DNA from: Methanomethylovorans hollandica DSM 15978
GTDB taxonomy: Archaea > Halobacteriota > Methanosarcinia > Methanosarcinales > Methanosarcinaceae
DNA length: 64,000 nucleotides
Direction of reading: 5' to 3'
NCBI RefSeq assembly: GCF_000328665.1
Contig: NC_019977.1
Coordinates: 2,348,011-2,412,010, forward strand
Part shown: positions 48,946 through 58,385 of the stretch, in pieces
Layout: each line of letters starts with the position of its first letter
Position numbering within the stretch: the stretch's first letter is position 1
Translations under genes and position numbers: made by a program
Notes under the pieces: model-generated
Told to the model about the DNA's origin: nothing
The model's input: the letters and a program-made list of their open reading frames with translations, nothing else
Database searches by the model: none

Positions 48946-50758
48946 AGATATACTTGCCTATGTGTCTGCAGCAAGCAAAGACGTCAGGATTGCTGTGGGA
49001 ACCGAGGAAACAACTATTGAAGAGAAGTTCAACTTCGAAGAGTATGAGGTGCCTGCAGAAAGGCACCCTGATACACAAAGCAATACAGATGAAGCATTTG
49101 GTATCATCACCACTGGCATAGAACCCCTGGAAATAACTGAATCTGGAGCAACTATCACAGGATACATTAACACTGAGAAAAGAAGGGATGTGCGGCTGGG
49201 AACGTATGTGATCGTACCCTACGGAGAAGAAGACCTGTTTGCACGCATATGGAAAATGCAGTACAAACAGGAGTTTGCAGTGGATGATGCTACTGAGATA
49301 CACTCTCGCAGGATGTTAAGGTCCAATACCACAGATGAAGTAGATTACAAGTTCCTGGCTTACCTTGATCCTATCTGTATCCTTTATTCCAAAGGCAACG
49401 GATCATTGGCCAGGCGTATGAGCGATAGAATACCGCGACCCAACACACCTATAATGCCTGTTAAAGATAAAATGAAGATCCAGACCGGACTTAACATTCC
49501 CAGAGAAGGTATCTTCCTGGGGCATTTGAGCGTGGGAGGTGAAATGGTTAAGACCCATGCAGTCCCTCCTACTGTACCATACTACATGCGCAACGATTAT
49601 TCTATGGGCGATCCTCTGGTGTTCAGGCACATGCTGGTATGTGGCAGTACCGGAACAGGTAAAACTTTCCTTACAAAGAATATCCTGAGACAACTCATGG
49701 CACAGGAGAACCGCTATAATGTGAGGGGTACTAATGCCAGAAAAAACCCCTGCCTTGTTGTGCTAGATCCGCAGGATGAGTATTCCCAGATGTTAGAGGA
49801 TAATCCTGAACTTACAGCTGATGATGAGTTCAGCTTCAGGTCCGAGAAAGTGGACTTTGGAGGATGTGCCAATACACTTACCTTTGTGGCCAGGGTGGAT
49901 GGACAGTCATACAATGGCCGCTCTAGGGCACAGCAACTGGAATTTACCATACCTTTCGAGATGGTAAGGAATAATTCCTGGCTCATGGCGCCTGTGGGTA
50001 TGACGGAACTCCAAAATCAGGGAGTGGAATTGCTTCTTGAAGATTTCTTCAAAATGGCTGGGGATCACACTTATGACCGCTTTTTGGACTATATAAGCGA
50101 CGATCTGACAAGAGAGAATTATGTAGAAAGTGGTAAGATACACGAGGCTTCCTATGATGGTATAGCCCGCAGAGTAAGGGATAAAGCTCTTAGAAGGGTG
50201 TTCGACCAGCCTGCAAGACCCATAGACAAGATGCTGGAAGAGATTATAAGACCCGGGCAGGTGAGCGTGTTCCCCACTGAATACATTAGTAACACGCGCA
50301 TAAGGGATCTGATAACTCTCAGTTTGATGACGATTATAGTGGATAATAAGTTAAGTACTAAACTTAACACACCTGGAGAAACTGCCGTTAAGGAGACTCC
50401 TATTATCCTGGCACTGGACGAAGCCCATAGGTATCTTGCCAGCACTTCAGGCGAGCACAGCAGGAGGATAGTGTCCAAATTTGCAGATGCTGCACGCCAG
50501 GGCAGGAAAGAAGGATTAGGATTGTGCCTCATAACCCAGGACCCTCAGGACATTGATGATACAGTGTTCAAACAGATCAACACACGCATCATCCTTAACC
50601 TGACAAATGATGCTGCCATCGGAGCACTGAAGGTCAAAAAAGAATATGAGAAGCGTATTCCATATCTGAAGAAAGGACAGATGATCGTGCACAGTCCCGA
50701 TAATAGCGACATGGTTGAGATCATGGGTCTGCAAAGCTGCGTGGTAAAACATATATAA
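48938..50758 (+). CDS. herA: HerA helicase/translocase
   Basis: 606 residues from the ATG at 48938, which overlaps the nurA stop. Walker A GSTGTGKTFLT at about 236-246 and Walker B IILALDEAHRYLAST at about 489-503 mark the FtsK/HerA-type ATPase; the HAS-barrel occupies the N-terminal 170 residues. The C-terminus carries GLCLITQDPQDIDDTVFKQI, typical of HerA. It forms a hexamer that translocates on DNA and activates NurA. An in-frame GTG at 48923 is an alternative start. Confidence 0.92.
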   Translation: MDKDILAYVSAASKDVRIAVGTEETTIEEKFNFEEYEVPAERHPDTQSNTDEAFGIITTGIEPLEITESGATITGYINTEKRRDVRLGTYVIVPYGEEDLFARIWKMQYKQEFAVDDATEIHSRRMLRSNTTDEVDYKFLAYLDPICILYSKGNGSLARRMSDRIPRPNTPIMPVKDKMKIQTGLNIPREGIFLGHLSVGGEMVKTHAVPPTVPYYMRNDYSMGDPLVFRHMLVCGSTGTGKTFLTKNILRQLMAQENRYNVRGTNARKNPCLVVLDPQDEYSQMLEDNPELTADDEFSFRSEKVDFGGCANTLTFVARVDGQSYNGRSRAQQLEFTIPFEMVRNNSWLMAPVGMTELQNQGVELLLEDFFKMAGDHTYDRFLDYISDDLTRENYVESGKIHEASYDGIARRVRDKALRRVFDQPARPIDKMLEEIIRPGQVSVFPTEYISNTRIRDLITLSLMTIIVDNKLSTKLNTPGETAVKETPIILALDEAHRYLASTSGEHSRRIVSKFADAARQGRKEGLGLCLITQDPQDIDDTVFKQINTRIILNLTNDAAIGALKVKKEYEKRIPYLKKGQMIVHSPDNSDMVEIMGLQSCVVKHI

Positions 50759-50883
50759 ATATATTAATATATGAAAGGCTCATGCCTAACAATTGTTTTT
50801 GTACCAATATTATAGACGAGATTCATACCGAAACGTATATATTGAGCAAATACGTATGGAGGCATCACTTCAGTAAATAAGAT

Positions 50884-50960
50884 GGGCCGGTAGCTTAGCC
50901 AGGCAGAGCGACGGACTCTTAATCCGTAGGCCAGGGGTTCAACTCCCTTCCGGCTCGCCA
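50884..50960 (+). tRNA. tRNA-Lys (CTT)
   Basis: Acceptor GGGCCGG pairs with CCGGCTC (one G-U pair), the anticodon stem ACGGA/TCCGT holds loop CTCTTAA with anticodon CTT, and the T-loop is TTCAACT. CCA is encoded at 50958-50960. Confidence 0.96.
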
Positions 50961-51070
50961 ATCTCTTTTACTATTTATATTTCTTGTTCTGTTCACTTTT
51001 TATGACTTCTGAGTGACAACTTTGAAACACATAAATCCTATGAACTTTCTTCATTTAAAAGGTGAGCCTA

Positions 51071-51241
51071 ATGCCAAAAGTAAGCGTGGAGATCCCCCAG
51101 GAGTTGCTTGACGATCTGAACAAGCATGTAGGGGACGACAAGAAATTCGTCAACCAGTCAGACGCTATCAGGACAGCTATCCGCAAGATGCTGGACATGA
51201 TGGATGAGATAGACAAAAGACATGGAAGGGTTAAAGAATAA
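51071..51241 (+). CDS. Ribbon-helix-helix (CopG-type) regulator
   Basis: A short protein of 56 residues: MPKVSVEIPQELLDDLNKHV at the N-terminus gives the beta strand and helix 1, followed by FVNQSDAIRTAIRKML as helix 2. This is the ribbon-helix-helix DNA-binding fold, used by dimeric regulators and some antitoxins. AGGTGAGCCTA precedes the ATG. No toxin-like gene lies next to it, so a stand-alone transcription regulator is more likely. Confidence 0.85.
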   Translation: MPKVSVEIPQELLDDLNKHVGDDKKFVNQSDAIRTAIRKMLDMMDEIDKRHGRVKE

Positions 51242-51263
51242 GAAAAATAAAGAGTATTGTCAT

Positions 51264-52037
51264 TCAAAGGCTCTGAATATATGCAATACACTCTTCACCT
51301 TCTTGAAGTGTTGCCATTTCAGTTACAAGCCTTCCATTGTATCCCTTAAGGCTTTCCATTACCTTTTTCCACTGCACGGTTCCCCGCCCCAGAGGCAGGT
51401 GTTCATCTGATATTCCATGATTGTCATGGATATGCATGTGCAGGATATGTTCTTTGCACTTTTCCAGGAACTCATCTACAACCCCTGCAGTGTTAGCATG
51501 GCCTACATCCAGGGTCATGCCCAGATTGTCTCTGTCCACTTCTTCAAGGGTCCTGAGCATCTCATCGGGATATTTGCCGAATATAGAGGGCATTTCCGGC
51601 ATGTTCTCCACAGCTATCGTAATACCGTACTTTTCAGCTGTATCGCATACATGACGGATGGACTCTATATGGGTACGCCATGCCCTTTCAGGCACCTGTG
51701 AACCATAAGGAGATAAATAACCCGGATGCACCACTGCAAGTTCCACGATCTCATTTCCAAGCTCAAGGCAGCGGTACATCTGCCTTAATGCTTCATTACG
51801 TATCCCATCGTTAAGACCTGCAAGATTCATATCTGAAAAAGGCAGATGCATTGTGATCTTCAGATCAGTTGTATCACGGACCTCCCGGACCTTAGCCAGG
51901 TTCCCGTTGTGCAGTGTCTGTAGACCCTCCTGCACGATCTCCCAGCCGGTATATCCCATGTCCTCAAGCTGATAGACCCATATGAAAGAGTGGCCGGTCT
52001 CCACTCTGGAAGAAAAGCTAAGATTCTTTAACTTCAT
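51264..52037 (-). CDS. Xylose isomerase/endonuclease IV-like TIM-barrel protein
   Basis: 257 residues. Metal-site segments in order: ELAVVHPGYLSP, ITIAVENMPEMP, GMTLDVGHANTAG and HMHIHDNHGISDEHLPLGRG, matching the AP-endonuclease-2/sugar isomerase barrel. Endonuclease IV itself is usually longer and has more ligands, so the substrate may be a sugar or DNA. The start overlaps the stop of the UPF0201 gene by four bases. Confidence 0.85.
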   Translation of the reverse strand: MKLKNLSFSSRVETGHSFIWVYQLEDMGYTGWEIVQEGLQTLHNGNLAKVREVRDTTDLKITMHLPFSDMNLAGLNDGIRNEALRQMYRCLELGNEIVELAVVHPGYLSPYGSQVPERAWRTHIESIRHVCDTAEKYGITIAVENMPEMPSIFGKYPDEMLRTLEEVDRDNLGMTLDVGHANTAGVVDEFLEKCKEHILHMHIHDNHGISDEHLPLGRGTVQWKKVMESLKGYNGRLVTEMATLQEGEECIAYIQSL

Positions 52038-52492
52038 GTAATTTCCACGTCCTCTATATCTGTTTCAAAAAGAATCTTGCCTTTTTCGGTAGGGGGAGCA
52101 AGCCATTCTATAAGCCTTTGGAGCTCAAAAGACGAATTTGCACTCATTGTTATATGTATCGAGCCTAATGGTTCTTCACCCGCAGGAAAATTCAGGCGAC
52201 CTACAAAGGCCACAAATTTGCTGATCCTGAAAGATGTGAAAGGTGCATCCCTGCTCATACCTACCTCAAACTGAGTACGCGCAGTATCTATAATTTCTTC
52301 TTCACGCAGCAGATGATGAAGATGAAGAAGGCCTCCAAGATCACTAATTCCTTCCACATTTCCATAAAGCCCTGTATCATCTGTTGCATTGTAAATTAGA
52401 TCCACCGTGGGAAAAATACTTTGAACCGCTGTCCTGACTTTTTCCTCAGTTTCGGTAGGGTTCACTCTGGCTGAAATTCTAACCTCGATCAT
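52034..52492 (-). CDS. UPF0201 RNA-binding-domain protein
   Basis: 152 residues starting MIEVRISARVNPTETEEKVR, with NVEGISDLGGLLHLHHLLRE and ARTQFEVGMSRDAPFTSFRI. This matches the archaeal UPF0201 family, which has a ribosomal-protein-L5-like fold. Function unknown. Four-base overlaps on both sides place it in the middle of a three-gene operon (kinase-like, UPF0201, TIM barrel). Confidence 0.9.
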   Translation of the reverse strand: MIEVRISARVNPTETEEKVRTAVQSIFPTVDLIYNATDDTGLYGNVEGISDLGGLLHLHHLLREEEIIDTARTQFEVGMSRDAPFTSFRISKFVAFVGRLNFPAGEEPLGSIHITMSANSSFELQRLIEWLAPPTEKGKILFETDIEDVEIT

Positions 52493-53031
52493 GTCTGACC
52501 CACCATATTAAGAACCTTTTTTCTGAAACCATCGAGAGTTCCTGTATTCTCTATAACAAGATCAGCAGCAGCTATAGCTTCACCCATACCCCAGCCCAGC
52601 TCACGGTGATCCCTGACTCGCAACTCATCGATGTCTTTCATGTCATCACTTCTGTTCCTGACTTTAACCCTTGAAAACCTTATTTCAAGTGGAGCATCTA
52701 TGGCAACTAAAGTAAAATCTGAACCAAATACTTGCTTGAAACAATTGACCTCTGCAAGGCTACGCACACCATCAATAACAAGGAAATCAGAGTCTACAGA
52801 CCTTATATTTGGTATACAGCGTTTAGCCACAGTATCTTTACCCTCTTTGTTACGTAAATCTGTCCCGACACCACCTACATTTATATCCGTAGGCTCAAGC
52901 CCTCTGAGTACAACCTCTTCACGTATCACATCACCCATATTGACGACCTTGATACCTGATTCTCCCAGGATCGATGCTGCCACTGATTTGCCCGAAGCCG
53001 GCATCCCTACAAAAGCTAAGATTTTCGTCAT
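52489..53031 (-). CDS. UPF0200 family P-loop kinase-like protein (dephospho-CoA kinase/adenylate kinase fold)
   Basis: 180 residues. P-loop GMPASGKSVAA at about 9-19, NMGDVIREEV, and DGVRSLAEVNCFKQVFG match the archaeal UPF0200 family of nucleoside-monophosphate-kinase-like proteins. First gene of the operon with UPF0201 and the TIM-barrel protein. The physiological substrate is unknown; some archaeal members have been proposed as dephospho-CoA kinases, which I cannot confirm here. Confidence 0.88.
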   Translation of the reverse strand: MTKILAFVGMPASGKSVAASILGESGIKVVNMGDVIREEVVLRGLEPTDINVGGVGTDLRNKEGKDTVAKRCIPNIRSVDSDFLVIDGVRSLAEVNCFKQVFGSDFTLVAIDAPLEIRFSRVKVRNRSDDMKDIDELRVRDHRELGWGMGEAIAAADLVIENTGTLDGFRKKVLNMVGQT

Positions 53032-53368
53032 ACCTAACCTGCTGTTGTTTATTGACCTTTATGAAATGTGAATCACACTTCATTGATGTTATAAATAATA
53101 TACATTCTAAATAAAATGTCTTTGGGAGATTACCGATATGTAATCGTCTGTAACGATACATTTTGCATGCAGAGATGTATCAAGCTATCTGCGGTTATGC
53201 CACCGATAAAATCCAATACTTTTAGATATTTGAAAAAAGGCTATGAGGGAGACTTATCACCTGTTGAGAGAGTAAATATGTTTTGCATTTTTCTTTCTCT
53301 GAACATTCTTTTTTATATTATACCAGGCATAGCGGATTAAAAGACTCTTTTTCGGAGCAGCCTGTAAA
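53032..53368. other. Intergenic region without a supported gene
   Basis: Between divergent UPF0200 and the dihydrouridine synthase gene. A 74-codon plus-strand frame at 53116-53340 ends in a hydrophobic stretch but has no ribosome binding site or recognisable family. I treat it as non-coding. Confidence 0.4.
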
Positions 53369-54358
53369 ATGAAGATAGGAAATGTAAAGATAAATGGGCA
53401 TTTGTTCCTGGCACCAATGGCAGATGTAACCAACCCAGCTTTTAGGATGCTCTGTAAAAAGCACGGTGCTGCACTGACATACTCTGAGATGATCAGTGCC
53501 GATGCTGTACTTCACGGCAACATAAGAACAGCAAACCGTGGTCTTAGTTCAGAGGAAGAGAAACCTTTTGCAATTCAGCTCTTTGGGAACTCTGCGGCTA
53601 CGATTGTCAATGCATCAAGTATTATAGAGGAAAGATTTTGTCCTGATATTATCGACCTAAATTTTGGATGCCCTGCTAAGGTGCTTGTAAAAGATGGATC
53701 TGGTTCAGCACTACTGGATTTTCCTGAAAAGATACGAGAGATAGTATCTGCTGTATCTGGAAAAGTAGACGCGCCTGTAACAGCTAAAATAAGAGTGCTG
53801 CATGACATGGAAAAAACGCTTGATATTGCCAGGGTGATAGAAGAAGCCGGAGCTGGTGCCATCACTGTTCATGGAAGAACACAAGCTCAGCAATATGCGG
53901 GAAAAGCTGAGCACGAATATGCCAGGAAAATCAAAAACGAGCTTTCAATTCCTGTGATCGCAAATGGTGATATCTCTAATGGGCATTCTGCAAAGCATGT
54001 CCTTGAATATACAGGATGTGATGCCTTGATGGTAGGTAGAGCTTCCATGGGCAATCCACATATTTTTACGGAGATCTCTCACTTTCTGCGTACCGGAGAA
54101 CAACTACCTACTGATGAATGTACTCAGAGACTTGCGGATTTCAAAGAGTACGTGAGATTGCTGGAGTTGTATGGCCTTGAAGAATATGTAGATATAAGAA
54201 TGCATGCCCGATGGTTCACACGGGGAATAAAAGGTGGGCGGCATGTGCGTCAGGGCATCTCCGGCACACGGGAAAAAAAATCGATAATCCGGCTTATGGA
54301 AAGCCTGTGTGCACAATTGCCAAGCAAGGCTACAAATAATGATTTCCATGGTAAATGA
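53369..54358 (+). CDS. tRNA-dihydrouridine synthase (Dus family)
   Basis: Flavin-dependent reductase that makes dihydrouridine in tRNA. 329 residues. FMN-binding barrel with LAPMADVTNPAFR at about 13-25, FGCPAKVLVKDGSGSALL (catalytic Cys in the loop), TVHGRTQAQQY and ANGDISNG, GCDALMVGRASMGNPHIF. A helical C-terminal domain follows. The order fits DusA/B-type proteins; the tRNA position modified is not predictable. It is followed by the por operon. Confidence 0.92.
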   Translation: MKIGNVKINGHLFLAPMADVTNPAFRMLCKKHGAALTYSEMISADAVLHGNIRTANRGLSSEEEKPFAIQLFGNSAATIVNASSIIEERFCPDIIDLNFGCPAKVLVKDGSGSALLDFPEKIREIVSAVSGKVDAPVTAKIRVLHDMEKTLDIARVIEEAGAGAITVHGRTQAQQYAGKAEHEYARKIKNELSIPVIANGDISNGHSAKHVLEYTGCDALMVGRASMGNPHIFTEISHFLRTGEQLPTDECTQRLADFKEYVRLLELYGLEEYVDIRMHARWFTRGIKGGRHVRQGISGTREKKSIIRLMESLCAQLPSKATNNDFHGK

Positions 54359-54432
54359 TACAGTTTTTTATTCGGTTCAAACCGAAAGGCTTTATAACTA
54401 TCAGACGGTTCATATCCTACACAATTAAACAT

Positions 54433-54462
54433 TGCATTTATACGCAATTGTGAATAAATGCA
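54433..54462 (+). promoter_or_regulatory. Hairpin in the leader of the por operon
   Basis: TGCATTTAT (54433-54441) pairs perfectly with ATAAATGCA (54454-54462) around a 12-base loop. It lies between a TATA-like CTTTATAACT at about 54389 and the porG start at 54564. Confidence 0.5.
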
Positions 54463-54563
54463 GGTTATAACTATCCATTATTCGGCCAGGATATTCAAAA
54501 AACAAACAGCAAGAAACAAAGTTGTGCCGATAGTATATTGTTCTAATATTGTGGAGAATCCAG

Positions 54564-55112
54564 ATGAAAGAGATACGAATACACGGCCGGGGAGGCCAGG
54601 GTTCGGTCACTGCTGCCGAGCTTTTAGCCGTTGCAGCTTTTGCTGATGGGAAATTCAGCCAGGCGTTCCCAGCTTTTGGAGTGGAAAGAAGAGGAGCACC
54701 TGTACAGGCGTTCACAAGAATGGATGACACGCCTATAAGACTCAGAAGCCAGGTATACGAACCTGACTACGTCATCGTGCAGGACCCTACCCTTATAGAG
54801 GTAGTAGATGTTGCAAGTGGCCTGAAGGAAGATGGAATAATTATCATAAACAGTGAATTTGACCCCTCGACTTTCAAACTCAACACTAAGGCCAAAGTTG
54901 TAACCGTTAATGCCACAAAGATCGCACTTGAGATCATTGGCAGACCAATAGTCAATACAGTGCTACTCGGAGCCTTTGCGGGGGCTACCGGTAATATAAG
55001 GCCTGAGTCTATCAAGGAAGCGGTTAAAGAGAGATTCCCGGGCAAAGTAGGAGAGAGAAATGCTGAAGCCATCCAACAGGCATACGACATGATGAAGGAG
55101 GCCAATGTATGA
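54564..55112 (+). CDS. porG: Pyruvate synthase gamma subunit
   Basis: Subunit of pyruvate:ferredoxin oxidoreductase, which joins acetyl-CoA and CO2 to make pyruvate with reduced ferredoxin. About 182 residues from the ATG at 54564 (GGAG upstream). The signature [20 protein letters not shown] opens the chain, followed by [11 protein letters not shown]. Overlaps porD by four bases. First gene of porGDAB. Confidence 0.95.
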   Translation: MKEIRIHGRGGQGSVTAAELLAVAAFADGKFSQAFPAFGVERRGAPVQAFTRMDDTPIRLRSQVYEPDYVIVQDPTLIEVVDVASGLKEDGIIIINSEFDPSTFKLNTKAKVVTVNATKIALEIIGRPIVNTVLLGAFAGATGNIRPESIKEAVKERFPGKVGERNAEAIQQAYDMMKEANV

Positions 55113-55369
55113 AGATAACTATCGGAGGAGTCTGTGAACCCGCCACCACATTGGCCAACAAGACTGGTGGCTGGAGAACTTTCAAGCCTGTGTACGACTA
55201 TGACAAATGTATCAAATGCAAGCTGTGCGAGCTGTTGTGCCCGGACATGGCCGTGTTGCCCCGAGAGGACGGATATTTCCAGTTCGACTATGATTATTGC
55301 AAAGGATGCGGTGTATGCGCCAACGAATGTCCTAAGACGGCTATAACCATGGTACTGGAGGAGAAGTAA
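55109..55369 (+). CDS. porD: Pyruvate synthase delta (ferredoxin) subunit
   Basis: 86 residues with two [4Fe-4S] clusters: [15 protein letters not shown] and [15 protein letters not shown]. It shuttles electrons between the TPP subunit and external ferredoxin. Overlaps porG by four bases and porA by one. Confidence 0.96.
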   Translation: MKITIGGVCEPATTLANKTGGWRTFKPVYDYDKCIKCKLCELLCPDMAVLPREDGYFQFDYDYCKGCGVCANECPKTAITMVLEEK

Positions 55370-56583
55370 TGACAACCAAAGGAAAACTTGAAAAGGAAAA
55401 AATGGTCGTCGTAGAGGGGTCTTATGCTGTGGCACATGCTGTAAAAATATGCAGGCCCAATGTTATATCTGCTTACCCGATAACTCCGCAAACCCATATT
55501 GTGGAAGGATTATCTAAGTTCATGGCTGACGGAGAGATCCAAAACTGTGAGTACATAAATGTGGAGTCCGAGTTCTCAGCGCTTTCTGCACTTGTGGGCT
55601 CCTCAGCCGTGGGAGCAAGGTGCTACTCTGCCACAACGTCCCAGGGTCTTGAGTTGATGCATGAAGTGCTGTTCAACGTGTCTGGTATGAGACTACCCAT
55701 AGTCATGACCGTAGTGAACAGAGCTGTGAGCGCACCCATCAACATCTGGAACGATCATCAGGACGCAATATCTCAGAGAGATACCGGCTGGATACAATTG
55801 TACGCAGAGGATCTGCAGGAAGCAGCTGATATGACCGCACAGGCATTCAAAATTGCAGAGGACAAGGAAGTGCTTATGCCTGTTATGGCGTGTATGGATG
55901 GTTTCATCCTGTCCCATGTATACGAGCCTGTGATATTGCTGGAACAGGAACTTACTGATGAATATTTACCAACATATGAACCTCTTAACACACTGGACCC
56001 AAAGAAACCCATGAGCTTTGGTACTCTGGCTGATCCGAATTGCTATACTGAGTTCAGATATCTCCAACAGAAGGCTATGGAAAATGCTCTGAAGAAGATA
56101 GAGGATGCGGCAAATGAGTTTTATGATGTGTTCGGCAGATACTATGGCGGACTCATTGATGAATACCAAACTGAGGATGCTGATATAATTCTCATGGCAA
56201 TGGGTTCCATCGTGGGTACCATTAAGGATACCATTGATAAGCTGAGACAGAAGGGTGTGAAGGTAGGTTTGCTGAAGGTCAGGTCTTTCAGGCCATTCCC
56301 GGCAGAGGCGATCAGGGAAGCAATCAAGGATGCAAAGGTCGTTGCTGTCCTAGATAAGAACATCTCACTGGGACTTAACGAAGGTGCTCTGTTCACAGAA
56401 ACCAAATCCTGCCTGTACAACACCAAGAACCGTGTACCTGTCGTGGGTTACATGATAGGCCATGGAGGCCGTGACATACGCATGAGCACTATAGAGAATA
56501 TCATATCTGAGGCTCAGGAAGTAATGAAGACTGGTATTAAGCTCGAAAGCCAGTTCACTGATGTGAGGGAGGAACTACTATGA
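55369..56583 (+). CDS. porA: Pyruvate synthase alpha subunit
   Basis: 404 residues. The N-terminal domain opens with [20 protein letters not shown] and [13 protein letters not shown], the alpha-subunit hallmark; [20 protein letters not shown] and [10 protein letters not shown] follow. It contributes the pyruvate/CoA side of the active site. Overlaps porB by four bases. Confidence 0.96.
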   Translation: MTTKGKLEKEKMVVVEGSYAVAHAVKICRPNVISAYPITPQTHIVEGLSKFMADGEIQNCEYINVESEFSALSALVGSSAVGARCYSATTSQGLELMHEVLFNVSGMRLPIVMTVVNRAVSAPINIWNDHQDAISQRDTGWIQLYAEDLQEAADMTAQAFKIAEDKEVLMPVMACMDGFILSHVYEPVILLEQELTDEYLPTYEPLNTLDPKKPMSFGTLADPNCYTEFRYLQQKAMENALKKIEDAANEFYDVFGRYYGGLIDEYQTEDADIILMAMGSIVGTIKDTIDKLRQKGVKVGLLKVRSFRPFPAEAIREAIKDAKVVAVLDKNISLGLNEGALFTETKSCLYNTKNRVPVVGYMIGHGGRDIRMSTIENIISEAQEVMKTGIKLESQFTDVREELL

Positions 56584-57452
56584 AACACCTTTTAGTCTCA
56601 GGACATAGGGGATGTGCAGGCTGCTGTGATGCAATGGCGACAAAGTTTACCCTTATGGGGGCAGGCGAGGATTGTATAGTAGTCAGTCCTACCGGCTGTC
56701 TTGAAGTCATGACAACTCCTTTCCCTGAAACTTCATGGAATGTGCCCTGGATACACTCGCTATTTGAAAATGCCGCTGCAGTGGCATCTGGTATTGAGGC
56801 AGCACTGAAAGCTCTGGGAAAGAAGGGTAACACCAGGATTGTTGCCATTGGTGGTGACGGTGCAACTATGGATATTGGTCTGCAGGCTATTTCCGGAGCT
56901 TTTGAAAGAGGGCACGACTTCACCTATGTCTGTATAGACAATGAAGCTTACATGAACACCGGAGTGCAGAGAAGTAGTGGAACCCCGTTTAATGCTTCAA
57001 CTACTACAAGTCCTGCCGGAAAGGTTTCTTTTGGCAACCAGCGGCCTAAAAAGAACATGCCTGCCATCATCGCAGCACACGGTTCCCCGTATGTGGCCAC
57101 CACATCCCTTGCATATGGCAAGGACATGATAGCAAAGGTGAAGAAAGCCACTGAAACACCGGGTCCCACATATATACACTGCCACGCCCCCTGTACAACG
57201 GGCTGGGGATTCGATACTTCCAAGACAGTGGAAGTTGCCCGGATGGCTGTAAAGACCGGTCTGTGGCCCCTGTTCGAAATGGAAAATGGGGAGATCACAA
57301 AGGTCAGAAAGATAGGTACACCATCACCGGTTGAGGATTATCTCAAGATGCAGAGCCGCTTCAAGCACCTGTTCAACAAGGAAGGCGGTGCTGAAGAGAT
57401 AGCCAAGATACAAGCCATCGCTGACAAGAACATCGAGCACTACGGGCTTTAA
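56580..57452 (+). CDS. porB: Pyruvate synthase beta subunit
   Basis: 290 residues carrying the thiamine diphosphate site: [20 protein letters not shown] and [19 protein letters not shown]. Cysteines in [11 protein letters not shown], plus a later CTTG, bind the [4Fe-4S] cluster. Last gene of the operon; a T-rich terminator follows. Confidence 0.96.
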   Translation: MKHLLVSGHRGCAGCCDAMATKFTLMGAGEDCIVVSPTGCLEVMTTPFPETSWNVPWIHSLFENAAAVASGIEAALKALGKKGNTRIVAIGGDGATMDIGLQAISGAFERGHDFTYVCIDNEAYMNTGVQRSSGTPFNASTTTSPAGKVSFGNQRPKKNMPAIIAAHGSPYVATTSLAYGKDMIAKVKKATETPGPTYIHCHAPCTTGWGFDTSKTVEVARMAVKTGLWPLFEMENGEITKVRKIGTPSPVEDYLKMQSRFKHLFNKEGGAEEIAKIQAIADKNIEHYGL

Positions 57453-57466
57453 AGGCCTGTAGACAT

Positions 57467-57489
57467 TATTTTTTTTGTGTTTTTTTCCT
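57467..57489 (+). terminator. Oligo-T terminator of the por operon
   Basis: TTATTTTTTTTGTGTTTTTT at 57468-57487, shortly after the porB stop. No strong hairpin is needed for archaeal termination. Confidence 0.6.
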
Positions 57490-57545
57490 CTTGATTTTTT
57501 CTTTTCTAAAAAAGTGATAAGAACTATCAGTTACTATCTACCTGC

Positions 57546-58199
57546 ATGCATGCTGAGGAAAATATCCCTGACAACACCGACAACTTTGAAGGTATCTTCT
57601 CACTTCTGCGGGAGGTGTATCCTGATGCTGCCCCCGCCCTGTATTTTAGTTCTCCTCTGGAACTTCTGGTGGCTACCATTCTCTCAGCCCAGTGCACGGA
57701 CCGCCAGGTGAACCAGGTCACCCAATCCCTGTTCAAGAGATATCGCACTCTGGAAGATTATGCCGCTGCCGATGTATCAGCATTTGGAAAGGAAATATAT
57801 TCCACGGGCTTCTATCACCAGAAAGCGAAACACATCATCGAAAGCGCTCGGATCATGCTTACAGATTTTGGAGGCAAGGTACCCGACACCATGGAAGACT
57901 TACTGCAGCTTCCCGGTGTCGGCAGGAAAACTGCAAATATAGTTCTGTCCAGAGCCTTTGGGAAAATAGAGGGTATTGCAGTGGACACCCATGTGAAAAG
58001 ATTATCAAATCGTCTCGGCTTCACCCAACACGAAGACCCGGAAAAGATAGAGAAGGACCTCATGAGGATCGCAAAAAGAGAGGATCTGGAAACACTTTCG
58101 ATGACTCTCATCCTGCACGGGCGCAATGTATGTATGGCGCGCAATCCGAAATGTGTGGAATGTGTTGTAAAGGAGTTGTGTCCATCGAGCAGAGCATAA
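57546..58199 (+). CDS. nth: Endonuclease III
   Basis: Base-excision repair glycosylase/AP lyase for oxidised pyrimidines. 217 residues. Helix-hairpin-helix LLQLPGVGRKTANIVLSRAF with the catalytic lysine at about 128, the catalytic aspartate in VDTHVKRLSNRLG, and the [4Fe-4S] loop Cys-X6-Cys-X2-Cys-X5-Cys (CMARNPKCVECVVKELC) at the end. Complete. Confidence 0.95.
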   Translation: MHAEENIPDNTDNFEGIFSLLREVYPDAAPALYFSSPLELLVATILSAQCTDRQVNQVTQSLFKRYRTLEDYAAADVSAFGKEIYSTGFYHQKAKHIIESARIMLTDFGGKVPDTMEDLLQLPGVGRKTANIVLSRAFGKIEGIAVDTHVKRLSNRLGFTQHEDPEKIEKDLMRIAKREDLETLSMTLILHGRNVCMARNPKCVECVVKELCPSSRA

Positions 58200-58340
58200 T
58201 AGAATAAAAACAAACCTATTTTACTTCTTTCATGTTTATCTGGAATGTTATGTAAGTTTGATGTTTCAAACAAACCCTAATCTCAGGAAGCATCTCATAT
58301 CTTCCATTTTTATCTCTAATAGATTTTCATTATAGATAAA

Positions 58341-58351
58341 TTATAAATATA
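58341..58351 (+). promoter_or_regulatory. TATA box of the sulP gene
   Basis: TTATAAATATA at 58341-58351, about 35-45 bases upstream of the ATG at 58386. Confidence 0.55.
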
Positions 58352-58385
58352 TGGTCATTGCTCTACTGCCCTTGATGAACAATTA

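Noticed and set aside
51071-51241. Ribbon-helix-helix protein as an antitoxin of a toxin-antitoxin pair
   Set aside because: No small toxin-like gene lies next to it; flanks are a tRNA and an unrelated operon on the other strand.
53116-53340. 74-codon plus-strand frame between the UPF0200 and dus genes
   Set aside because: No ribosome binding site, no recognisable family, and unusual composition; it looks like chance.
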